Shown here in pieces: positions 52,201-64,000 of a DNA stretch of 64,000 nucleotides. The position numbers and the translations under genes are program-made. Each line of letters starts with the position of its first letter. Positions within the stretch are counted from its first letter, which is position 1. Below the pieces are notes generated by a model. It did not search any database and was not told the origin of the DNA. It worked only from the letters and a program-made list of their open reading frames with translations. Source of the stretch: Baylisascaris procyonis (Eukaryota > Nematoda > Chromadorea > Rhabditida > Ascarididae); assembly GCA_037389465.1 (NCBI GenBank), contig JAZARR010000146.1, positions 4,310,001-4,374,000 of the forward strand, read 5' to 3'.

Positions 52201-53730
52201 GTCGCTGTCCATGAAACCTTCGGGTCACTTAATTGTATGGTAACCAATGAAGAGCATAATGAACAAATATCATACATATACAATAATTTTATCAATGTAT
52301 AGGTAAGAATATTGCATCGAATAGTCGAAAGAATCATGAATACTTTCAAAGAAAAGCCAAAAAACAATAAAAACTGCAAATGATTACAATGAAAACTACT
52401 TAGTAAATAAGATCAATATAAAGATAACACCCGTAGAAAGAACGTGCATATTATTTAGAGAAAATATAATGCTGCAATAAAATACATTCATAAATAGTTA
52501 TGATGTTGAAATACTTTTCCATATAATGTCTTTTCCAGTTTCATTATTTGATATAGTCAAATAATCGAACAATTAACAAATCCAGTATAATTTAAAAAAT
52601 TAAGAGATCTTTTTGCACTTTTAAAAAGCATCAAATTGAGTGCGTTACCTCATATATGTTTTACTCATCTATGTGCGCGAAGCAATTATCTATTTTCACT
52701 ATAATAATCCCATATTATCATATTGCTGACTAACAACACTTCTGAATTTTTATTTCAATTTTCATTTTTAATGAACATTTCATCAGCTTTTCGTTGTAAA
52801 ATTTTCACCGCAATTTTTCATCACAAACAGTTTTGCCCCTTAATGTGAACACTTATTTAATTAGAAAATTAAAACTTAAACTGAAATAAATTGAAAGTCC
52901 ACTTTAGAAAAATGAAAAAAAAAATTTGTAAAACGGATGTTTGTCTTTTCCGGATTATGAGGAAATTTATTTGCTTACAAATTTATTTTTTTTAACGTCC
53001 CGAGATGGGAAAACATAGGAAAGTATGTGAACATGAACAGCAAGAACGAGTTAAACGCTCACAAAGCTGAAACTTTGGCGAAGAGACATTTCATATTTAA
53101 AAACTGCAATAGTGTATAAATGGAAACAACTTAGCCGCAAATTAAAGGCTGAAGGAGTGGGTGCATTACCAATATCGGCAGGGAAATAAATTCCAGACCC
53201 CTACAACATGAAACTAGAAACTATACTGCAATATCTTTTGATGAGCTGAAACTGATGTGTACATCGACTGCGGGAGAGGCAAACTGAAAGCTACATATTT
53301 TATAACAAAGAATTTAATGAAAATTTACTCTGCAATGTTTCAATGATTCCGGATTAAAGATTGTTAGCCCGGTAATGTAATTAGGCTGGTGTAGACCACG
53401 ATAAATTCTGTGGAAAGCAATGCGGATGAAGCGTTCCTGGTCAGAAACCAAATAACAATAAATTATGGATAAATATTAAAAATATCTGCACTTATAAAGA
53501 TGCATATCGTTGATCGGAAACGTTCGCTTATATTCGAATTAATCAATCGGCGTAAACAGTAATTATATTATTCATATACTGGTAACATTTGGCTGTTACG
53601 CGTCAGACATGACCCGCACGTCAGAAGCTCTTCGGCGTTGTAAAGAGTTGCATCTGAGTTTTCCCAAAAGACCACAGTAAAGCTTTCTTTGAGCAACGCT
53701 ATCACAATAATGCCAATCATACCGCCCAAA
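49287..53730. other. Intergenic between convergent GTPase genes
   Basis: AT-rich with a G13 run at 49965-49977 and several A or T homopolymers. No coding similarity was recognised. ORFs at 49739-49954, 50609-50794 and 52065-52379 have no visible domain. The 3'UTRs of both flanking genes fall here. Confidence 0.65.
49965..49977 (+). repeat. Poly(G) tract, 13 bases
   Basis: G13 preceded by gggcggcggt and followed by tggtgg, a locally extreme G-rich plus strand. It lies about 700 bp past the stop codon of the Rab-like gene. Confidence 0.95.
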
Positions 53731-53752
53731 TCATCTCTTCTTCGCATTTTTT
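53731..53752 (-). CDS. ARL4-like exon 4: 22-nt terminal exon with basic tail
   Basis: After a cattttcag acceptor the first A completes the CG|A arginine codon, followed by AAA AAT GCG AAG AAG AGA TGA, giving RKNAKKR and a stop. A short lysine/arginine tail is characteristic of ARL4 proteins, where it serves as a membrane and nuclear targeting signal. The match in phase, stop position and composition makes this tiny exon convincing although no ORF finder would show it. Confidence 0.8.
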
Positions 53753-56700
53753 CTGAAAATGAAACGATTAGTTTTTGGGACTTCAATAGTTTCGTTTAGA
53801 TGCTTAAAACAAAATAGGAACAAATATGTGAATATTTACTCAAAATGAACGATTTAATATGACTATATTGCTACGCCATTAATCGCCTAGCTCTTCATTT
53901 ATTACTCTCAATTATCGCCCAAACAGTTATATCGCTAGCATATACAAATTAAATATTGCTGATAAACGGAATAATTGCAGTACGAGAAGCGCATTCTTAT
54001 ATCGGTTTCGTATCCGCTATCATCGAATAAACGTGGCAATTGACGTCGGCGTCAAATTCCTATTGACGATGAATTTTTCAATTTATAAAGGGGTCAGCCA
54101 TAAGAAAACACTTCAAAGAATTAGTATTTTTGTCTCATATTGCGTTTGACGATGCGATCGTTCTTTCCGATCGAAACCATATGCGACCAAGCCGGTGTAA
54201 TGTATGAGACTATGTTTATGCGAATTTAAAGGATCAACTTGCAAGTTAATATAGGAGCTATTTTATGCTGTAGAACACGAGATTATACTAATCATTCCAG
54301 ATTCTAGTTTCAGTGGTTCACAAATTTTAACTACCGGAAGGACGGACAGACGCAACATAATCATAATGTGCTTTGCAAAGGTGAGACATAATAAAGAGTT
54401 TAACATCTCAAGTAAATACCTCGTCACATAATAACAGTTGTAAGAAAGATGTTCTAGAAATATTAACCACGCACCGAGCTTGTAGTATAAGTTGATGCAT
54501 TTCTGGAAACAATTCATCGAGACCGTCACCAGTAACCGCACAACAGGGCAATATATGAGTTGGCCTTTTGCCGATCCCTTGAGCAACTGACTCCCTCACC
54601 TCGGCATCACTACGTGCTTCAGGTAGATCTTGCTTATTTGCCAACAGAATCACAGGCACTGTGGATGGAAAGTCGGGTAATCGTAGCAAGTTGGCCAACT
54701 CGACATGCGCTTCCTCGAACCTGGGAAGCGAAGTTCATATAATTGTTACTGCCATCGCTATATTATCGCAAAAAAGAGAAGCTATATGGGTTACAATATC
54801 CTCAGGTCGTTAAGGAAAGAATATCAGTTAATAGTCAGAACCTTGAGTTTTCTAAAGAGGAAAAATGCAGAAAACTTGTAAATGCTAGTGAAAATTTCGT
54901 CTGAAGAAATTCTCTCTGTTATAAAATTTCCTCAACTTCCAACAAGATTGTGGCTTTTTCCCTTTGAAGTTTCTTACAAGGCCATCAGAACCAACGCCTC
55001 CCCTCCCCATTTGGCAGTCGTGGCACAAAAGCACTTGCCACTGCAAAGTACATCACTTCTGTATTTGTCTAGACCTTTCATTGAGCACTCAACGAGCTAG
55101 AATTGTGCATTAGTGCATTAATTGCTATGTGCGAATCGGCTCTTTTGCAATGTACATTGCATAAATCGGACCGCTCAATATTCAGCTCGATTTATGCATA
55201 AATAAAAGCTTTTGCAACACGAAGGATACGAAAATACGTGAACTTTTTCGAATTATTTAATTGAATCAACCTGCAGACTTATTGGAAATGGTTATAATGC
55301 TCCTTTCTTGTCGGCACCCCTCCCCAGCTCTTTCTTTTCGAAACCGAATGATAGATTTTACAGACTTCTATAAACACACTGAAAAAAGTGTTTTCGTGGA
55401 TCGTATCAATACAAAGAGTTGCTAATATAAAATATATGTTGTAATCTTCATTCAATATAAAGAAATCTTAAAAAATTGCTTCTACCGTTCACGATCTGTC
55501 GAGTCAACAACAAAAATAACAGCATCAGCTTGTCGGACATATGTTCGCCAAAGAGGACGTAGTTTCTCTTGACCACCTACATCCCACACAACAAACGTCT
55601 GTCCTTTAGCTGGGCCACTTGATGGTCGAAACTGGAACACAGGTGAACGTAAACAAACAAAGAAGTGCAATAAGTATGCTGATACGGAAGTTAATTTTGA
55701 AAGCCTCTTTATGGCGCTCATGAATACGAATCGCTCGAAAACTATTGCAATAAAAAATATTTAATATCACATCCAGTATACCTCTACCAAGATAAACGAG
55801 CTGAAACATACCAAAAATATGAATCTTTTTGAAGCTACGATAAAAATAGATGCGGAAAAATGGAAGAAAAAGAACAGAAGCGAACTCCTCGATGCATGAA
55901 ACATTGCTTAAAGCGGAAACCTCATATGATCAACGCTCTTATTATAAAAAATCAAATTAGAAAATTATGCGAAATATTGCGGGACTCTTTCGATGCACAC
56001 AAAATGTGATAAATTTTCATTCGCTAAAGCATTTCCAAAAAAAGCGCAAGAACAAAAGTTTGCATAAAACTAGTTACTGCATGTCGCTAATAAAAACGCT
56101 AATTCAATTTCGCAAAAAAAAGTGGAAGAAAGCATTTAGCAAAAAAGCTTTTTATCAAGCAGAAAAAGTGCAGAAAAACAGCTCAATCTTGTCGATTTTT
56201 TCTGTATTTTTAAAAAAAGTAATATGATCTTTGCATATTTTTTATATCTAAAACAATAAATCTTGCACTAATCATAACGTTTAATCGTCGAATAGTTCCA
56301 CTATAAATCTGTTTCCATTGTAGCATCAAAGACCAATCCAGCGCCCATTGGAATACAATTTTTTATTGAAAGTTCGAGGTATGCTGTCCTGACTGCTTGT
56401 CCCACCTCTCACTCATTCCCCCATCTATTCCCCCCCCCCCCCTCCTCCGATCTCTTACCTGATTGCATACTAGACACCAGAAAACCTTCCGATACAGTTG
56501 GAAGTCGAAAATTAATTTTTTGATGAAATTTTAGCAGAAAAAAGAAATATTATTAAAGGCGCAAGCGGATGCAAAACGACTAATGGTGAAGGTTGCGACT
56601 TCAACTTAAAACCGGAAATCCGTTTAGCATTCCATCTTCTGCAGGAGTTATTCGCTTTTATGATTATCCTTATGTTTTCAATCTCGCCACCTCTTTTTTT

Positions 56701-58225
56701 ACAGTGTTTATTTCATTCAGTTACGATTACAATAAAAAATCAATTTGCGAACTGTGAAAACCGCTCTCTGGTTAGCGAGGGGGTGCTGGAAGGGTTAGCT
56801 TCATCTTCGATAAAACATCTCTATTATAAGCATGGTATATTAAAGAAAATGCGGGTACATTTAAGATATGCAGGTGTGCGATGAATATACGATGAAAAAA
56901 TACGACTTCAGAGATCGAATGGAACATGGTTTCGGCATTACAAACTTGCATCTCTTGCAAATCAGACAACTTTGGTTAGCTGTTGGGAGTAAGTAGACGA
57001 CGCCAACATTTGAACCGGTAATTCATTTGAAATGGTAATTCTGCACGCGAGAGTATGATGTAATACGGTTTTTTTTTTGTATTTTAGTGAATATGAAGGC
57101 CTTCTAACTGTCAGTACACATCCTTCTAGCGATCAACGCATATCCTTCTAGCCGTCCGTCCACGCATATCGCGCGCGAACAATGATCAACAATTAGAAAA
57201 TACATGTATAGGGTTCTTTGAGGTAAAATATTGACAATAATACTCTCACAGGTGAGAAGCAGGAAACGATTGCATTTTGCTTCACTAACAATAGACTTTC
57301 TTTCCATTTACATTCCAGTCCTATTCGTTCCTCCAAAAGTATGCCATTTAACTGTACGCACAGGTCAACGACCCCTTTTCGAAAATTACGGGCGCTTGAG
57401 AAGATTGCTATTAGGCAATATAGCGACCATTTGTGATAATTAACTAGTGATTCCTGTTCGAGAATTAAGACATCACCGCTAAAGAGTGCCTAAGAGAGAG
57501 CAATTTTATGAAAAAGTACTAATGAAAAAAATGAACACGATGATATGGGACGAACAGCCGTGATCGCAGCAAATGGTACAATGAAATGTTGAAGATATAT
57601 GAAGGTGTCCAATACACTCAATATAACATGCAAACACGTTCACCGACCAAATAGACACACGCAGATACAAACGCAAGTATATGCACACCTGTACAGACAA
57701 ATACACAAATACAAACACAGACATGGAAACATACACACACGAGTGACTGTTTCGAACAGCCACATAGCTAGCGCTCTTTCAGAGGCCTCAATCGACCTCG
57801 GCAATTATTACCGTTTTGAAAATCAAGAGAATGCGATCGCTCCTAGCAGAGAGCACAGAATGTTTCGCCGCTCCTTCGCAGGTGGTGGCAGCTGGATTCC
57901 CTGCGAATGGCTGTTTCATGGCAAAGTTGAATTTTCTCAATCTAAAGACCACCCATTTACAGCAATTAAGTATGGGCAGCTTTCATAAGTTATTAATTAT
58001 ATTTAAAAATAGATGCGTGCGACAATGAAGTATGAAGAACCGTATGCGGCAGCTAGCTGACCCTATAGAGCATACCTTTTCGCAATTAAAGCCGACGGTA
58101 GGCGCTTGTTGTACGAAGTGATCCATTTTTAGGCGATAGATGATAGTGGACTTGCCAGCATTATCTAGTCCCAACATTGCCACATGATAGTTGCAGCTAT
58201 CGAAGAGCGACAGTTTCTGACCCAT
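53731..58225 (-). CDS. ARL4-like Arf-family GTPase (4 exons, 187 aa)
   Basis: Exons 58225-58076, 55631-55486, 54720-54475 and 53752-53731 join in phase (0, 2, 2) into 564 nt, 187 residues. The start MGQKLSLF has the Gly2 myristoylation site typical of Arf proteins. G1 is GLDNAGKS (19-26), switch I includes PTVGFN (42-47), G3 is WDVGGQE (66-72), G4 is NKQD (127-130), and G5 is CCAVTGDG (158-165). The sequence [13 protein letters not shown], the extended loop before G3 ([12 protein letters not shown]) and the basic C terminus ARKNAKKR all point to ARL4. ARL4 proteins act at the plasma membrane, where they recruit cytohesin Arf-GEFs. The upstream in-frame ATG at 58276 is disfavoured because it would bury the myristoylation glycine. 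Confidence 0.92.
54475..54720 (-). CDS. ARL4-like exon 3: G4 and G5
   Basis: 246 nt after a cgcttcccag acceptor, ending AGCTCG|gtgcgt. Encodes [20 protein letters not shown] then [20 protein letters not shown], through [20 protein letters not shown] to LQA. Reading past the donor is also open for about 20 codons, but that would lose the basic tail. Confidence 0.93.
55486..55631 (-). CDS. ARL4-like exon 2: G3 and switch II
   Basis: 146 nt after a gttccag acceptor, ending GAACG|gtagaa. Encodes [20 protein letters not shown] then [20 protein letters not shown] and VVDSTDRE. Gln71 is the switch II glutamine needed for GTP hydrolysis. Confidence 0.95.
55632..58075. other. ARL4-like intron 1
   Basis: AT-rich intron with a C13 run at 56430-56442 and a CA-rich stretch (about 57640-57750). 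A 129-codon plus-strand ORF at 57599-57988 reads through that low-complexity sequence and is probably fortuitous. Confidence 0.7.
56430..56442 (+). repeat. Poly(C) tract, 13 bases
   Basis: C13 followed by tcctccgatctc, G-rich on the minus strand, within ARL4-like intron 1. Confidence 0.95.
58076..58225 (-). CDS. ARL4-like exon 1: myristoylation site, P-loop, switch I
   Basis: 150 nt, 50 codons: [20 protein letters not shown], then [20 protein letters not shown] and [10 protein letters not shown], ending GAAAAG|gtatgc. Lys25 and Ser26 form the P-loop end and Thr43 is the switch I Mg-binding threonine. Confidence 0.92.
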
Positions 58226-61200
58226 GCGAGTGGCCTTCTTTACGCCGGCAAAAGCAGCGAAATGTCGACTCGCCAACTGAATGTCACTTCGACGCTCTCA
58301 CCGTATCGCCACTCTCTCTGCACCGCTATTTACAGATGTGGTCGTTTCGGGTGCGAGCACGATGTGGGACTGCGTGTCGAAAGCACGACCTACCCGTCGC
58401 GACTATCGATTTTGGCTGGCGTTCGAATTATTTCACTCAACGCCTTTCTTTTGCTCTCATTATAGTGGCAACAAACCGGCCACCCATTCACAAGTGCTTT
58501 CTTTGGCTTGCCGTCCACTTGAAGTTCAATCTATTTCTTAGTGCCTGCGCCTGCTGGTCAGGTCCGTATACAAATACGATCGCTGAATGGCATTCATAGA
58601 TTGTATTGGCTTGCATTGATGCGCATATATTTCATTGAGGTACAATGATGCACATTTCTAGACATAGTCACATCTGAAAACAATATTCCAAATTTGGAAA
58701 CACGAACGATAGCGCCACGAAGTCAGTTTGCTATCGAACGCATACATAAAGACACGGCGAAATGTGCAACATGCGATTCGATAACTGCTGAATGTCCTCT
58801 TTGAAAAAACAATGGCACATGTATAAAATATGTCGCTGATACACTTCTGATCACGATTTATTGATAATCATTTGTGAAGTTTCGTTGAATACCAATGAAA
58901 GAGCATCTCATTGATTGCTATTAAATTGATGCAAAATGATCGCGAGGATTAAATTTCGTTTTAAAATACAGGAATCCATTTCAAATTTTTTTTTTTTTGT
59001 AATTAACAATGATAAAATTAATACTATAAACTTAAAAGAATTACTGGAACTTTTGACAGCAAAATCTACTCATACGCTATACGAGCATTGGTTATTATAG
59101 CACTAAGCATGAGGTTTATGAGGTTTACTCGATTTGTAAAGTTATTGTCGGTATGAGGAGAAGAAATTAACTGATATGATATGATCAAATAAACAGCTCT
59201 TAATATTCCCACAAAAAAATATTTTGAGATTATTGTGCTAAAAACAATGAAGGATTTCGCAAAAAAAAAAAAAAAGCTAAACAGCGTTGAGAATTTGTCG
59301 TTAATGCCGGCGTCAACATGAAATTTTCCTAAGATTTCATAAAGACTCAAAGGGACCCATAAAACTATTAAATAAGCGTTCTACCTACGCCTATTATTGC
59401 TATAGCAGATCTTCATACGATTCATCTATGCAACAGTAACAAAAAAAAAAAAGTGAACGTAACGTTTGGCTCATCGTATATGATCGCATTAACTATATTA
59501 ACGTAGTGGGCAATTTTGTTGTAAGTCGACGAAGCGTTTTTATGTGTACATCGCCAATGAGCTTCTTAATTTGGTTTTCTCACCTCATATGCTATTGGTG
59601 TGGTGAGCATTTTAAATCCATCTGTTTCATATATTCAAAAGCACAAAAAAGTCGCTGCGTTCAAGGCTCTTATGTGTGGTTTTTGACTCAAACGTTTTCA
59701 ATGAATAATTTCAACGGTTAAAAGACAAAGATTTTCGCTATTATGACTAAAATAATCACCCATTAAGTGATGTGAGAATTTGTCATTCTTAATATTAGTG
59801 AGATGCGACTGCACATTACAACAACTTTATTATAGAGAAGTGTTCATGAAAATGTCAACAATATGAGGGTTGTTTTCAATGTTGGAGAGCACTTCAAATA
59901 ATCAAAGTGAGGCTGATGACTTATCAAGTAGCATCTTCACCTGATTTTCAATTTTATCCCTTAAAGAGATGAACACTCATCGCTCTCACGTTGCTTCACT
60001 GGGAAACTTTTGATGCGATCTTTAACATTACTACTTCCATTGCCGACTAACTACTTAAAATTTACCCGCCACTATCATGTTATATACACAAAGTGTCTGA
60101 ATTTATCATCACATCACCAAATTTTTGAGCTACTGTTGTAAAACAAAGTGTAATTTATAAAGCACGGTGAAAACAGAATCAGTCACTACTATGGCCTCGA
60201 CTAAGGAGCTGGGATGAGAGAGCTGGTCCTTTTTGACGGTCTTTTATAAAAACCACAATTGTTCGACTAAAACGTTGTTGAAAAGAAGGAAACATGTCGA
60301 TCGCCGGCATCACTATACCAATATCAGTATCTATCTAATCTTCAGAAACTTCCCCAACACAGCGAATTGCTAATTTCGACTTCATCGGGAATATTTCGTT
60401 TTTCACTTAATGTTGCTGTGTAGCGGTTTCTAAATACTGTTCGAATCACTAAGTGAAACAGCCTCTGAGTGAAACGCACAGAAATTCCCAGTGGAGTTGC
60501 GCCAGGATTTGGGCAGAGTCGACATTACAATCCACAAGTGTCATTATGTTGGTTGTTCGTTGTCCCGCTTCCAGCAACCCCCCAATGGATAAGTCTGTGG
60601 ACATGTTTCTCCGATTTCTTGGCCATGCAATCGATCAGCAAAATTCCGCGAAGAAAGAGAAATTTGCTTCTCCCTCTTACGTCAATGCTTAAATACTTTC
60701 GCATTTGCAGCAGTGTTATTTCGGGGTGGATTTGGCTGGAACCTTTTCGCATCTCGCAATCGCCATGGCCGGGGTAAGGTCATACGAGCTGCGGAACCAG
60801 AAAGGTTTGACCGAGCTCCCAAATCCTCACAAGGTCATACACAATGCCTATTAATAATGAAATGCACGTTTCGCCACAAAACGGGTTTCTCGGACTCTCG
60901 AATCAACACGAGTTTTAGCAAGCTGAAGGAAGAAGGGATGGGATCAAGAGAATAGGGATGAAGAGGGATGAAGTTGAGGGGTGGAGTGGAGCAGAGGGAG
61001 CAGCACTGATTATTTCCTCGTTTTCTTTACTAATGTCCTGCAGCAAAATTGCACCTAACTCGCTGAACAAAGAAAGTACACAAAAGATTGACTATTTCTC
61101 AATAACTCACTACCTTAGCCTATATGACCTCATGCCTACGAGAAAAAATTCACATTTTAATGCTTAGAAGGAGGCGGTAAAAGTTACAGAAATCAAGCAA

Positions 61201-61633
61201 GATTCTGTTACGAAAAAAAAATTCCATTTTTGCTACACCTCCCAAAATTTTCATTAGAAACCTAAAGATTTGAATTTTTTTCAGTTACCACGCATAGCTT
61301 ATCGAAATATTTTAAAAAAAGCAACGAACCAGTTTACGCATTCACCGAGGTGGTTATAGCCGAGTAGTTACAATGGCCGAGTCGTTCAACCCACATCTCT
61401 TTTTGAAGTCATCTGAGCTGTGATGCAAGAAATATACTCACATTCCTAAAAAATGCAAAAGAAAAATCTTATTTCAATTTGCAAGTTTGCGAAGAAACTT
61501 TATGAACAGAGTACGCTTATTAAATATGGTAAAGTATGCAAATTTTACAGAATAGAACAAGAAGTCCTCGTCGATGAAAATACCTCCACGAAGGATGAAC
61601 ACTGAAAATGCTTTAGTTTTTCAATAATCCACT
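58226..61633. other. ARL4-like upstream region and intergenic DNA
   Basis: 58226-58460 is GC-elevated, as expected for the ARL4-like promoter and 5'UTR on the minus strand. The rest is AT-rich. A GC-elevated patch at 60470-60840 is open in several frames. One plus-strand reading (SSNPPMDKSVDMFLRFLGHA and on, then a gcatttgcag acceptor and QCYFGVDLAGTFSHLAIAMA) looks protein-like, but I could not join the pieces or name a family. Confidence 0.4.
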
Positions 61634-62045
61634 ATGATATTTCCAACAAGTGTGTCCACTGTAATTGTCGACACCGTTCGGAACTCGCAATCTATAGTTC
61701 GGCACTATCCTGTGATCAGTAATGTGACTGGGATGCTGCCACCTTCCGGAGTGGCGACTCTGGAGTTGCTGGCGAACTTTCATCAGATGAACACTTTTAT
61801 ATATCTTCCTGTGCTGAGAATTTTGTTTTTTCGGTGAGATTCACATGTTTCTTTCTGATTTTTAAAGTGTTTTAATAGACTCTTAAAATGTCGGAAAATT
61901 CCCAGCATAAGACTAGTAACTTTTTCTGAAACTGCGAAGAGAAGGTTGGATGGGAGGCTTTACTGCCGAGAGCTTTTATGTGCTCTAGAGAGGACCTCTA
62001 ACCGAAATTTAGAAGAAAACGATGAGAACAAATTTCATTTGAGAG
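61634..62045 (+). other. Two phase-compatible exon candidates, unrecognised
   Basis: Candidate 1 (61634-61833) starts at ATG and ends TTTCG|gtgaga. It reads SIVRHYPVISNVTGMLPPSG and on. Candidate 2 (61906-62045) follows an aattcccag acceptor and a 72-nt intron and ends AGAG|gtgagc. It reads IRLVTFSETAKRRLDGRLYC and on. The phase matches (CG|C), and the first exon is GC-elevated. The minus strand over candidate 1 is also open, so strand is uncertain. No family recognised. Confidence 0.2.
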
Positions 62046-62545
62046 GTGAGCTTGCTAAAAAATCATCAATCGGTAGCTACCTTTTGCTATCGGACAACAG
62101 AAATGAATATTTCGCCTTGATTTATTGATTCGTGGAAGTTGAAGCATTTTGCTGTTCACAGCTCTATAAGAAGAAGGAGATCAAATCTAAAGGGATTTAA
62201 AAGTGCTCATCTTTTCAGGGCAGATATTTGTGCAATGCAGTTGTTTGTTGAAGGGGAATGGAGTACTGCGATGTATTGTTCAAAAATTTTGTTTACTTAG
62301 AGATTCTAAGATGCGTTCCTTATCGTGTACGCCCTCTTGCGTTTGACTTCCGACTTATACAATAAGGTGCTTAAACGCTGCATAAAACGAACAAAAGACT
62401 CTGCAGTGATTTGAGGAAAAATCGAGTTTTCGAAAATCGTAAGGTGTCATTGTTTTCTGAAAACTTTTGTTCTCATGGCATCAAAAAAAGCCTATTGCCA
62501 CCTTTTCATAAAATTCTCTACTTTTTTTTTTGCTTTCATTTTCCA

Positions 62546-62943
62546 GGTATGTTCTCAGCAACTCCTGAAGTGTTCAGAAAGAATGATGCTTTTCGAGAAC
62601 GCCATTTCAAGTTTAAGCTTTTAGGATGCAAATATAGCCATTTGCTTCTATGTGAACGAAAAAGGATGTTAATAGGATGCGAAAAGCATCATGAGGAAGC
62701 TAGATGTCTCTCGGCGATAGTAACAATGAAAGAGAGTGACCACGAGAAATATAAAGATGTGTCAGAAGCGATCGTTATTTCAGCTCGTTGAATTCGAGTT
62801 CTGAGACAAATGTGTGCAAAAGCAATATATATTCTCTGGGGAATGTTGTTGTCGGTGGCGAATATGCAAAATCGCTCACGCGCTTGATCACCCCCCCTAT
62901 TGACGAGCAACGCCTTCGGTGCCCTCATCTCTATAGCGACATG
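62546..62943 (+). other. Exon-like ORFs near the right edge, unrecognised
   Basis: After a cattttccag acceptor a plus-strand frame reads MFSATPEVFRKNDAFRERHF and on for about 80 codons to a stop at 62791. Overlapping its end, a segment from a cgttatttcag acceptor (62784) to a GACATG|gtaagc donor (62943) reads NSSSETNVCKSNIYSLGNVV and on, one base out of frame. The two cannot both be used in one transcript as drawn. Possibly part of a gene continuing beyond 64000. Confidence 0.2.
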
Positions 62944-64000
62944 GTAAGCTCTCTTCGAACTTGTTTATTTCCGCCTCACTAATGACGAATTCATAATGAC
63001 AACCCTTTCCATCATAGAGGTGTTACACGATAAGTCTTTGTGCACTATTTGTTAATTAGATAATTATTTTATGCATCTAAATATTCAGTGAATTCTTGTG
63101 CTATCCTATACAATTCGTATGATAAATACGAGTTTGTTGCATCACTTCCGATAATCCTGTTCATTCAGTGTTCACTTTTTGGTTGGCAGATTTCATCGGT
63201 GGAAAATTTAGATAATTTTTTCCGGTTAGATGTCTTTTTTTTTCGTTAGCTTTGTTTGACAAAGTTAGTTTAGTAAGATGGTTAGAAAAAGTTGTTAGAT
63301 GGCAATTTTTTGATTTCTATGCTTTCATTTTTATCACTTTTAAGGATGATAATTTGAGTTTGTAGATTCTTAACGAAGAAAAAACCCTCTGAATTTCACT
63401 AAAAGACCAAAAAAAAAAATGAAATATTAAAATTGCCTCATTTGATTATGAGCATAAATCGCTCGGAAATTCTAATGTCATGCTATATATGTATAAATCT
63501 TCAAGGATACATTATAAACATAAAAACGTTCATTTGATGACGTTATTCTTTTGTGTTCTTTTTTTGCAGTGACTCTCATTCTATTATCATCTAAGCCTAT
63601 TTGCCTTTAACTAAAAAAAATGTTAATTCGACGGGTTGAGCCCAAATTTGTCATTTTGCAACATTCATAGAAAAGCTTTTCTATGCTGAATAATCAAAAT
63701 TTAGCTGAATCTTTATTTCTAATATTATACTTCGCATCCTTATATCTTAAAGCACTGCTGTCGTATATCATCAGTACTCACCTTATTCGGGGGGATATTA
63801 AGAGCGTTTATTTCTTGTTGCTAATCTCGAATTATAGATCTCAAAGGTCTGTAAATTGATTTCAAAATTTGTGAATAAATTTAGATATATTTTTATATGA
63901 GGTTAATGAATACGATATTAATTTTACAACGATTATCTTATAATGCAACGTCGTTCTTGTTCACAGCTATCGTGCATTACAGATGCATAATTGGATTTCG
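62944..64000. other. No gene seen at right edge
   Basis: AT-rich sequence with T and A homopolymers. No ORF or splice-site pair worth reporting. Confidence 0.6.

Noticed and set aside
54263..54586. 107-codon minus-strand ORF overlapping ARL4-like exon 3
   Set aside because: Alternate frame of the same exon running into the intron. The +0 frame carries all GTPase motifs.
57599..57988. 129-codon plus-strand ORF inside ARL4-like intron 1
   Set aside because: Its first half is CA-rich low-complexity sequence (His/Thr/Lys-rich product), with no domain or splice partners.
58177..58599. 140-codon plus-strand ORF
   Set aside because: Antisense to ARL4-like exon 1 and its GC-rich 5' region, with no recognisable domain.

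Overview
The window is eukaryotic and almost certainly from a nematode. It is AT-rich, gene-poor and intron-heavy, with many A/T homopolymers, three long (TA)n tracts and several G/C homopolymers. The strongest clue is a minus-strand gene that joins an N-terminal THAP zinc finger to a CtBP dehydrogenase-like corepressor domain, the arrangement known from C. elegans CTBP-1. I cannot name the species. No rRNA, CRISPR or prokaryotic operon structure was seen. Exon joins below were worked out by hand from splice signals, reading phase and protein similarity; no software was run.

Layout. (1) 1-28190, minus strand: 5' part of the THAP-CtBP gene. Six coding exons (28190-28032, 18061-17990, 13550-13352, 10336-10208, 9889-9741, 8752-8608) join in perfect phase into the first 285 residues. 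The rest of the dehydrogenase domain was not found and probably lies before position 1, so 1-8607 is read as intron. GC-rich islands at about 27.7-28.8 kb, 31.6-32.5 kb and 10.2-10.6 kb look like promoters or 5' exons. (2) 16.35-16.57 kb, in an intron: a foldback repeat around a degenerate tRNA-like sequence. (3) 28.8-41 kb: mostly empty 5' flank, with a compact, highly self-complementary element at 33418-33498. (4) 41-45.6 kb: decayed transposons of three kinds: Tc1-like, probable IS1595/Merlin-like, and non-LTR reverse transcriptase. (5) 46941-49278, plus strand: a complete five-exon gene for a divergent, apparently non-prenylated Rab-like GTPase. (6) 53731-58225, minus strand: a complete four-exon gene for an ARL4-like Arf-family GTPase, ending in a 22-nt basic-tail exon. 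The two GTPase genes are convergent. (7) 58.2-64 kb: weak exon candidates only.

The three gene models are independent: a nuclear corepressor and two small GTPases with membrane or ciliary trafficking relatives. I see no operon and no spliced-leader RNA gene. Possible trans-splice acceptors lie just upstream of the ATGs at 28190 and 46941.
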